Of a stretch of DNA of 19,964 nucleotides, positions 14,868 to 19,964 are shown in pieces (within the stretch, counting starts at the first letter, position 1; each line of letters opens with the position of its first letter). The notes below the pieces were generated by a model. It did no database searches. It was given only the letters and a program-made list of their open reading frames with translations, and had not been told where the DNA came from. Origin of the DNA: an uncultured Bacilli bacterium (GTDB lineage: Bacteria; Bacillota_I; Bacilli_A; RF39; UBA660); assembly GCA_934096025.1 (NCBI GenBank), contig CAKOLP010000002.1, positions 1 through 19,964 of the forward strand, given 5' to 3'. The position numbers and the translations under genes were made by a program.

Positions 14868-15626
14868 TTACTTACTTTCTTCTTCCTTAACATCTTCTTT
14901 AGCATCTTCCACTGCTTCTAAAGCAACTTCTTCATCAGTTGTTACAACTTCATCAACTACTGCTTCTTCTTCATAAGTAAGAATTTCCTTTGGATTTTCT
15001 TTTCTACTATTTTTAACAGCACTCTTAATTAACACTAAAGAATTTTTTGCACCCGGAACATTTCCACTAACTAAAATATAGTTTTCTTCTACATTTACTT
15101 CGATAATTTCTAAGTTTTGAATAGTTACTGTTTCTACACCCATGTGTCCAGCTAACTTCTTACCTTTCAAAACTCTCTTAGGTAACAATGTACCCATTGA
15201 ACCCGGTCTTCTATGATAATGTGATCCGTGAGTCATAGGTCCACGAGATTGATTATGGCGTTTAATAACACCTTGAAAACCTTTTCCTTTTGTAGTACCT
15301 GTAACGTCTACTACTTCTCCAACACTAAATACTGAAGCGCTAATTGTATCACCAATATTATAAGTTGATTCTACATTTCTTATTTCTTTTAAGTAGCGCT
15401 TAGGAGTTGTATTTGCTTTCTTTGCATTTCCCATTTCTGGTCTAGTTGCATTCTTTTCTTTTTTTTCAAACACACCAAGTTGAACAGCATTATATCCATC
15501 TTTTTCTACAGTTTTAACTTGCATAACTTTATTAGGTTCTACTTCTACAACTGTAACAGGTATTAACTTTCCTTCTTTAGTGAATACTTGTGTCATTCCA
15601 ACTTTGCGTCCTAAGATTCCTTTCAT
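14868..15626 (-). CDS. rplC: 50S ribosomal protein L3 with acidic C-terminal tail
   Basis: L3 is an early assembly protein whose loop reaches toward the peptidyl transferase centre. The core matches the family: KGILGRKVGMTQVFTKEG, GTTKGKGFQGVIKRHNQSRG, HGSHYHRRPGSMGTLLPKRV and KGKKLAGHMGVETVTIQNL. The usual length is near 205-215 residues, but this product has 252. From about residue 216 it carries a strongly acidic tail rich in Glu, Asp, Val and Ala, ending KEDVKEEESK. The tail is in frame and ends in TAA just before rplD. It is probably disordered; its role is unknown. Confidence 0.97.
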   Translation of the reverse strand: MKGILGRKVGMTQVFTKEGKLIPVTVVEVEPNKVMQVKTVEKDGYNAVQLGVFEKKEKNATRPEMGNAKKANTTPKRYLKEIRNVESTYNIGDTISASVFSVGEVVDVTGTTKGKGFQGVIKRHNQSRGPMTHGSHYHRRPGSMGTLLPKRVLKGKKLAGHMGVETVTIQNLEIIEVNVEENYILVSGNVPGAKNSLVLIKSAVKNSRKENPKEILTYEEEAVVDEVVTTDEEVALEAVEDAKEDVKEEESK

Positions 15627-15646
15627 AATTTAATTCCTTCCTTTTC

Positions 15647-15955
15647 TTATAATTTGATATTTACATCAACACCACTAGGTATATCTAAGTGTTGTAATGC
15701 TTCAACAGTTTCCTTGCTAGGGTTTTTAATATCTATTAATCTCTTGTGAGTTCTTCTTTCGAATTGTTCCCTCGCATCCTTATATTTATGAACTGCTCTT
15801 AATACTGTAACTTTTTCTATTTCTGTTGGTAGAGGAACAGGTCCAGAAATATCGCCACCAGTTCTTTTCACAGTTTCCACAATTTTTCCAGCAGCTACAT
15901 CAAGTAATCTATGATCGTATGCCCTTAAATTGATTCTAACTTTTTCTTTTGCCAT
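15647..15955 (-). CDS. rpsJ: 30S ribosomal protein S10 (NusE)
   Basis: S10 is a small-subunit head protein and also acts as NusE in transcription-translation coupling and antitermination. The 102-residue product has INLRAYDHRLLDVAAGKIVE, GPVPLPTEIEKVTVLRAVHK and DAREQFERRTHKRLIDIKNP, all standard. It is the first gene of the operon. AAAGGAG stands 8 nt before ATG 15955. Promoter and leader lie upstream, and a divergent operon starts beyond them, where many other Bacillota have the str operon. Confidence 0.98.
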   Translation of the reverse strand: MAKEKVRINLRAYDHRLLDVAAGKIVETVKRTGGDISGPVPLPTEIEKVTVLRAVHKYKDAREQFERRTHKRLIDIKNPSKETVEALQHLDIPSGVDVNIKL

Positions 15956-16078
15956 TTATATTTCTCCTTTCGCCTATATCTAGTATAGACATACTCCGTA
16001 TAAGTTCTCCAAAAACACTTTTTAACTACCAACTTCACCTAGTGTATCGGTAACCTCATACATCAACGCAGTCATACG
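15956..16078 (-). promoter_or_regulatory. Leader RNA of the S10 operon
   Basis: If transcription starts about 7 nt after the -10 box, the mRNA has a leader of about 120 nt. It is less AT-rich than the surrounding intergenic DNA. It holds several small complementary pairs. AGTAT-GTCT-ATACT (15982-15995) and an overlapping CTATA-CTAGA-TATAG cannot both form. A third pair, ACACT with AGTGT, competes with the AAAAAGTGTTTTT hairpin. I see no known riboswitch consensus. A role in autoregulation by a ribosomal protein is possible but unproven. Confidence 0.4.
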
Positions 16079-16084
16079 AAAAAC

Positions 16085-16114
16085 ATTATAACATTAAATA
16101 CTATTAAAAGGCAA
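16085..16114 (-). promoter_or_regulatory. Promoter of the S10-spc-alpha operon
   Basis: On the minus strand, -35 TTGCCT (16109-16114) and a perfect -10 TATAAT (16085-16090) are 18 nt apart. The -10 is preceded by TGT, giving an extended TGnTATAAT element. This is a strong housekeeping-sigma promoter, as expected for ribosomal genes. The predicted start is near 16078. Confidence 0.75.
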
Positions 16115-16298
16115 GCAAAAAATGTCATAATTTGCAAAAAATTAAAGCAACTCTTAATAATTAAATAATAATTTTTTAACTCGAATAACTTCCTACATTA
16201 TTTCTTTATATAACAAGGATAATAAATACAAATCTTTTGAATTATATAACTCCCAATTAAAAAAATATTTAAACATTAATACAACTAATTTATTCTCA

Positions 16299-16326
16299 TT
16301 GACAAATCAAAAAATTATGGTACTAT
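16299..16326 (+). promoter_or_regulatory. Promoter of the AAA+/VWA-like operon
   Basis: A perfect -35 TTGACA (16299-16304) is followed 16 nt later by TACTAT (16321-16326) with TGG directly before it, an extended -10 form. TATAAA at 16324-16329 is the alternative -10, at 19-nt spacing. The interval between this promoter and the divergent S10 promoter (about 16115-16298) is very AT-rich, and I see no gene or clear site in it. Confidence 0.6.
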
Positions 16327-16376
16327 AAAATCATTTAAAAAAGAAGCAAAAGAAAAAGCTTTAAAAAGGAGTATTT

Positions 16377-18107
16377 ATGAATAAACAAAATAGGTCCGAA
16401 CTAACCTTTATAGCCTATAAAGGCAACGATATAAACTACAGTCAAATCACAGATGCATTAACCAAAATATGTCCTCCAGATTATCATGTTAAATACATAA
16501 CAGATAACGACTTAACCATGGCTCAAATTGTAGATGCTGATGCCCAAAATAAAGGTCCACATAAAAACAATAAAAATGCTACATTTATAGTAAATGGATA
16601 CAATCCAGACGAACTAAAACAACTCGAAGATGATTTTACGATTTATGATATAGAAGATGAAAGCGACTTTAATGAACTTACAATTAAAATGTATGAAAAT
16701 ATTAAAACTAAAATATTTAAAGCATTAGAAGATCAAATTCACTTTTGTGCAGTTATATGGGATAATAAAACCAATTCTTTTATAGCAGGCATCACAGAAG
16801 CTAATAACCAATACACCCAGTTATATTACGGGTATACCAAACAAAATCATAAATTGATTTTTTCCAACAACAAAGAAATACTACAACAATTTTGTAACGA
16901 AGTATTTAAAATGGAAAACGGCACTTATATAAAAAACGGAGAAATATATACTCTAAACGGTAAAGAAAAAAATCCTATTTTATTCAAGAAAAGCAAAACC
17001 AATATGGAATTGTATTTAGAGTCTTTAAATAGTCTATTAGCTCAAATCACTGACGAAGCTATTAGAGCTAAAATCGAGCAAAGCATTAATGAATATTTTT
17101 CATCTCAAAATTCCAAAGAAACAATAAACAACTTAATTATAAAAGAATTAAATACCGAAGCAAAAAAACAAATGCTAGAAGTTATTAAAAGAACAATCCA
17201 AGAATACACTAAAGAAAATAATATAGCAGAACAATTAAGAAGACTTCTTGATGAAAAACTAACAGAATACGCAAATCGAATTCAAATTCCAATTACCCAT
17301 ATTATCAAATTAAATGACACTTTAAAAGGACAAACACCACCGGGATTTTATCATGAAAAATTTGAACAAATATTAAGCCAAGTCCAACTAGACGAACCAA
17401 TTATGTTAATCGGTCCCGCAGGTAGTGGAAAAAATGTAACAATATCTCAAGTAGCAAGCGCCCTAGGACAAAATATGTACTACACTAATAATGTTACAAA
17501 CGAATTTAAATTAACCGGTTTTATAGATGCCGGCGGTAATTACAGAGACACTGAATTTTATAAAGCTTTTAAAAACGGCGGATTGTTTTTCTTAGATGAA
17601 CTAGACGGCTCCGACCCCTCTGCATTAATTGTTATAAACTCAGCACTAGCAAACGGCTATATGGCTTTTCCCCACGAAACAATAGATAGACACCCAGATT
17701 TTAGAATAATTGCCGCAGCAAATACATGGGGAACAGGTGCAAACTTACAATATATTGGAAGAAATATTCTTGATGGCGCAACCCTTGATAGATTTGATAC
17801 CATTTATTTTGATTATGACGAAAAATTAGAACAAACATTATATCCGTGTGATGAAGTATTAGAATTTATGTGGGCATTTAGAAAAGCAGTTTTTAAAGCA
17901 AGAATCCCTCATATTGTATCTACTCGTGGGATAGGAAAAGTATATAAAAAAGAAATAAATCAAATTCCTGTACAAGTTACATTAGAATCTAATGTGACCA
18001 AAAACTTAAATCAAGATGATATAAATATTATTATCGGAAATATGGAAAACGTAAACGAAAATAACAAATATTTTAATGGATTACAAAGATTAAGGAGAAA
18101 AAAATAA
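16377..18107 (+). CDS. MoxR/CobS-type AAA+ ATPase with N-terminal pseudo-glutamine-amidotransferase domain
   Basis: The 576-residue protein has three parts. Residues about 8-195 read like a class II amidotransferase of asparagine-synthetase type. FIVNGYNPDELKQLE fits the 'NGEIYNYxEL' segment, ESDFNEL the 'SDTEVIL' segment, IHFCAVIWDNKTNSFIAG the 'GxFAFAIWDKKxxxLxLAR' strands, and LYYGYT...LIFSNNKEIL the 'PLYYGxT...xFASExKAL' strands. The nucleophilic Cys2 is absent and NGE reads NGY, so it is probably inactive. Residues 205-305 are a helical linker. Residues 318-525 are the ATPase: Walker A GPAGSGKN (346-353), EFKLTGFIDAGG (376-387), Walker B LFFLDE (403-408), sensor 1 AAANT (N449), DRF (R472) and STRG (R517). 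Such ATPases remodel targets through VWA partners, and the next gene encodes one. AAGGAG precedes ATG. It has a consensus -35 promoter. Target unknown. Confidence 0.88.
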   Translation: MNKQNRSELTFIAYKGNDINYSQITDALTKICPPDYHVKYITDNDLTMAQIVDADAQNKGPHKNNKNATFIVNGYNPDELKQLEDDFTIYDIEDESDFNELTIKMYENIKTKIFKALEDQIHFCAVIWDNKTNSFIAGITEANNQYTQLYYGYTKQNHKLIFSNNKEILQQFCNEVFKMENGTYIKNGEIYTLNGKEKNPILFKKSKTNMELYLESLNSLLAQITDEAIRAKIEQSINEYFSSQNSKETINNLIIKELNTEAKKQMLEVIKRTIQEYTKENNIAEQLRRLLDEKLTEYANRIQIPITHIIKLNDTLKGQTPPGFYHEKFEQILSQVQLDEPIMLIGPAGSGKNVTISQVASALGQNMYYTNNVTNEFKLTGFIDAGGNYRDTEFYKAFKNGGLFFLDELDGSDPSALIVINSALANGYMAFPHETIDRHPDFRIIAAANTWGTGANLQYIGRNILDGATLDRFDTIYFDYDEKLEQTLYPCDEVLEFMWAFRKAVFKARIPHIVSTRGIGKVYKKEINQIPVQVTLESNVTKNLNQDDINIIIGNMENVNENNKYFNGLQRLRRKK

Positions 18108-18108
18108 T

Positions 18109-18999
18109 ATGTATCAAACATATACAAAGAATGGTTATACAGTTATGCATTATCAATTTTATTCTCTTGAAGAATATATTTCTTTTTTAGCCGAAAATCC
18201 AATTCGTATAGATATTTTTAAAGATCCGCGTAGCATTTCAACCAATCTCGAGACTCAAACTAACTCTTTACAAGAAGCAATGGATTTATGCAAATATGGC
18301 AATACCCAAGGTTATCACACCTTAATAAAATTAAAACGACAACTTGAACGCCATATAAAAATGACCTTTGCCCAAAATAAACAATACAATGACTACATAG
18401 GATATGCTCCGGATGTAAAAGCATACTTAGAGGGCAATCCCCTATCAATGTTAAATAAAAAAAATATTCCAAAGAAAAAAGTAACTATTTATTTAAATTC
18501 TACATATTGCAGTAACGATCAAACTTCAGCAATCTTCAAGAGGGGAGCCATTGTTTTAACTTTAATTGAAATGCTTGAAAATTTAGGATATATTGTCGAT
18601 TTTCATTTATTTATAATGGCAGAACAAGAAAAACAATTATTATTTAGTGAATTTTTCTTAAAAAAAGAAACGGAAAGAATAAATCCTCAAAAACTATATT
18701 TTCCATTATGTCACCCATCTTGGATTAGGAGATTATTTTTTAGATTAATAGAAGCAACAAAAGATGTAACTTCCAAATGGGCAAACGATTATGGAAGCCA
18801 AAGTAAAATATGGACACTAAAAGAAATTATAGAACCTAAACCAAATGACATCATTATTCCTACAATTGGCGAACTAAATATATACGGCTATGATATTATA
18901 AATGATGCAAATTCTCTACTTGATTATCTAAAACTCTCATCAAATAAAGAGTTTGGTTTAGAAAGAATTAAAAAAAATAACAAAAAAATTAATATTTAA
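18109..18999 (+). CDS. VWA-like partner protein of the AAA+ ATPase
   Basis: This 296-residue protein starts 1 nt after the ATPase gene, whose last codons supply AAGGAG, so the two are co-translated. It resembles the VWA-like proteins found beside CobS/MoxR ATPases in phages. It has an N-terminal SLEEYISFLAEN segment, a 'SLQEAMDLCKYGNTQGYHTL' helix at 53-72, and then GYAPDVKAYLEGNPLSML (98-115). A strand KKVTIYLN (123-130) and helix RGAIVLTLIEMLENLGY (145-161) follow, continuing into the strand IVDFHLFIM. In a true VWA domain the strand-loop would carry the DxSxS metal site. Here it reads LNSTYCSN, so metal binding may be lost. The C-terminal IIIPTIGEL fits the last core strand. Function unknown. 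Confidence 0.72.
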   Translation: MYQTYTKNGYTVMHYQFYSLEEYISFLAENPIRIDIFKDPRSISTNLETQTNSLQEAMDLCKYGNTQGYHTLIKLKRQLERHIKMTFAQNKQYNDYIGYAPDVKAYLEGNPLSMLNKKNIPKKKVTIYLNSTYCSNDQTSAIFKRGAIVLTLIEMLENLGYIVDFHLFIMAEQEKQLLFSEFFLKKETERINPQKLYFPLCHPSWIRRLFFRLIEATKDVTSKWANDYGSQSKIWTLKEIIEPKPNDIIIPTIGELNIYGYDIINDANSLLDYLKLSSNKEFGLERIKKNNKKINI

Positions 19000-19044
19000 A
19001 TCTAATAAAGTTTCTCATAATAAGAACCTATTTCAAACCATCAT

Positions 19045-19071
19045 AAAAAACTCCTAAATGGAGCCTTTTTT
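19045..19071. terminator. Bidirectional rho-independent terminator
   Basis: AAAAAA-CTCC-TAAAT-GGAG-CC-TTTTTT works on both strands. On plus it follows the VWA-like gene; on minus it lies 22 nt beyond the gpmI stop, with T6 directly after the stem. The GC stem is only 4 bp, extended by A-T pairs across a 2-nt bulge on plus. It separates the two convergent transcripts. Confidence 0.65.
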
Positions 19072-19093
19072 ATATTATTAACAAAAAGAACCT

Positions 19094-19964
19094 TTATTCA
19101 TCAATTAATAAAGATTCTGTATCTTCCATCTCTTTAGGAATAGCAATATCCATATAATCAAGGATTGTTGGTGCAACATTTACAAGTGACCCACTTTCTT
19201 TAAGTTTAACTTTTTCATCACAAATAATAAACGGAACCAAAGCAGTAGTATGCGTAGTACACAAAGAACCATCTTCATTAATCATCGTATCTGCATTCCC
19301 ATGGTCAGCCAAAATTATAACCTTATAAAAATTATCTTGAGCTTTTTCCATAATCTTATTAAGTACTAAATCAATAGCAGAACAAGCCTTTATCGTAGCA
19401 TCTAAATTCCCAGTATGTCCCACCATATCAGGATTAGCAAAATTAACTAAAATAAAATCATAATCATTATTCATTGACAAAATAACTCTTTTTAAAACAT
19501 CTACACAACTCATTTCCGGTTTTAAATCATATGTTGCCACACTCGGAGACGGAATATGAAACTTATCACAGCCCTTAATCTTTCCCTCAACACCTCCATC
19601 AAAAAAGTAAGTAACATGAGGAAACTTTTCACTCTCGGCAATTCTTGCTTGCGTAAAATCTAGCTCACTTAAATATAACCCTAAAGAATTCTTAACTTCT
19701 GGATGCTCTATTAAATTATAAGTTTTAATCTTTTTATCAATTGGAAAGAAACTAAAACACTCTAAATGTTCCATATTCTTAACAGGAAACTCTTGAAACT
19801 CAGCCCAATTAACAAAAGTCGACATAATCTGTTTCGCTCTATCAGCACGATAATTCATCCAAATTAAAACATCTCCATCTTTTATTAATTCCTTATTTAA
19901 ATATATAGGCTTAATAAACTCATCAGTAACTCCTGCTTTATAACTACTTTCAATTGATTTATAC
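19094..19964 (-). CDS. gpmI: 2,3-bisphosphoglycerate-independent phosphoglycerate mutase, N-terminal part missing
   Basis: The enzyme interconverts 3- and 2-phosphoglycerate in glycolysis using manganese and a phosphoserine. The frame is open to the right edge and gives 289 residues, the C-terminal part of a protein usually near 510. The first visible residues include GVTDEFIKPIYLN, and WMNYRADRAKQ matches the family 'NFRxDRxRQ' segment. Metal-ligand motifs are present: NFANPDMVGHTGN, ADHGNAD and TTHTTALVPFI. The catalytic serine lies outside the window. An internal ATG at 19858 is not the real start. The gene faces the VWA-like gene and shares its terminator. Confidence 0.96.
   Translation of the reverse strand, partial: YKSIESSYKAGVTDEFIKPIYLNKELIKDGDVLIWMNYRADRAKQIMSTFVNWAEFQEFPVKNMEHLECFSFFPIDKKIKTYNLIEHPEVKNSLGLYLSELDFTQARIAESEKFPHVTYFFDGGVEGKIKGCDKFHIPSPSVATYDLKPEMSCVDVLKRVILSMNNDYDFILVNFANPDMVGHTGNLDATIKACSAIDLVLNKIMEKAQDNFYKVIILADHGNADTMINEDGSLCTTHTTALVPFIICDEKVKLKESGSLVNVAPTILDYMDIAIPKEMEDTESLLIDE

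Noticed and set aside
16115..16298. Hidden small RNA or tRNA in the AT-rich stretch between the divergent promoters
   Set aside because: I found no cloverleaf, strong hairpin or T tract; only low-complexity AT sequence is seen.
18260..18472. Minus-strand 70-codon frame inside the VWA-like gene
   Set aside because: It is antisense to a gene in a clear operon, with no ribosome binding site or recognisable product.
1176..19964. TGA read as tryptophan (mycoplasma code)
   Set aside because: Genes are full length without in-frame TGA and the Trp codons checked are TGG.
1..19964. CRISPR arrays, insertion sequences, integrase genes or attachment repeats
   Set aside because: No spaced direct repeats, transposase or recombinase motifs, or terminal inverted repeats were seen on either strand.

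Overview
The window is very AT-rich and comes from a low-GC Gram-positive-type bacterium (Bacillota). Its centre is the complete S10-spc-alpha ribosomal supercluster in the Bacillus order, including secY-adk-map-infA-rpmJ. A four-cysteine zinc-type S14 and a zinc-type L36 are present. rpmD (L30) is missing between rpsE and rplO, a loss also known in Mollicutes and related reduced Bacilli. Tryptophan is read from TGG in every gene checked, so the code looks standard. However, none of the 33 visible stop codons is TGA. A small-genome, uncultured gut-type Bacilli lineage (RF39 or Mollicutes neighbour) fits, but this is inference.

Layout. (1) 1-2147, minus strand, accessory region: the 5' part of a membrane-linked HExxH metalloprotease-like gene running off the left edge, a doubtful 40-residue frame, and a single-pass membrane protein of unknown function. 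(2) 2147-16114, minus strand: an extended -10 promoter and a leader of about 120 nt, then rpsJ-rplC-rplD-rplW-rplB-rpsS-rplV-rpsC-rplP-rpmC-rpsQ-rplN-rplX-rplE-rpsN-rpsH-rplF-rplR-rpsE-rplO-secY-adk-map-infA-rpmJ-rpsM-rpsK-rpoA-rplQ, closed by a rho-independent terminator. Most gaps are 0-25 nt, and many stop codons are fused with the next Shine-Dalgarno sequence. (3) 16299-19071, plus strand: a divergent two-gene operon with its own promoter, encoding a MoxR/CobS-type AAA+ ATPase and a VWA-like partner, ending in a bidirectional terminator. (4) 19094-19964, minus strand: the C-terminal part of gpmI (cofactor-independent phosphoglycerate mutase), cut by the right edge.

The housekeeping genes make ribosomal proteins, the translocon channel, RNA polymerase alpha, IF1, and enzymes for nascent-protein and nucleotide processing. 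The most unusual item is the AAA+ protein. Its first ~195 residues read like a complete class II glutamine amidotransferase fold (asparagine-synthetase type) that has lost the N-terminal nucleophilic cysteine and other catalytic residues. It is fused to a MoxR-type motor and paired with a VWA-like protein whose metal site also looks degenerate. Such ATPase/VWA pairs are common in phages and mobile elements; the pseudo-amidotransferase fusion is the best candidate here for something undescribed.
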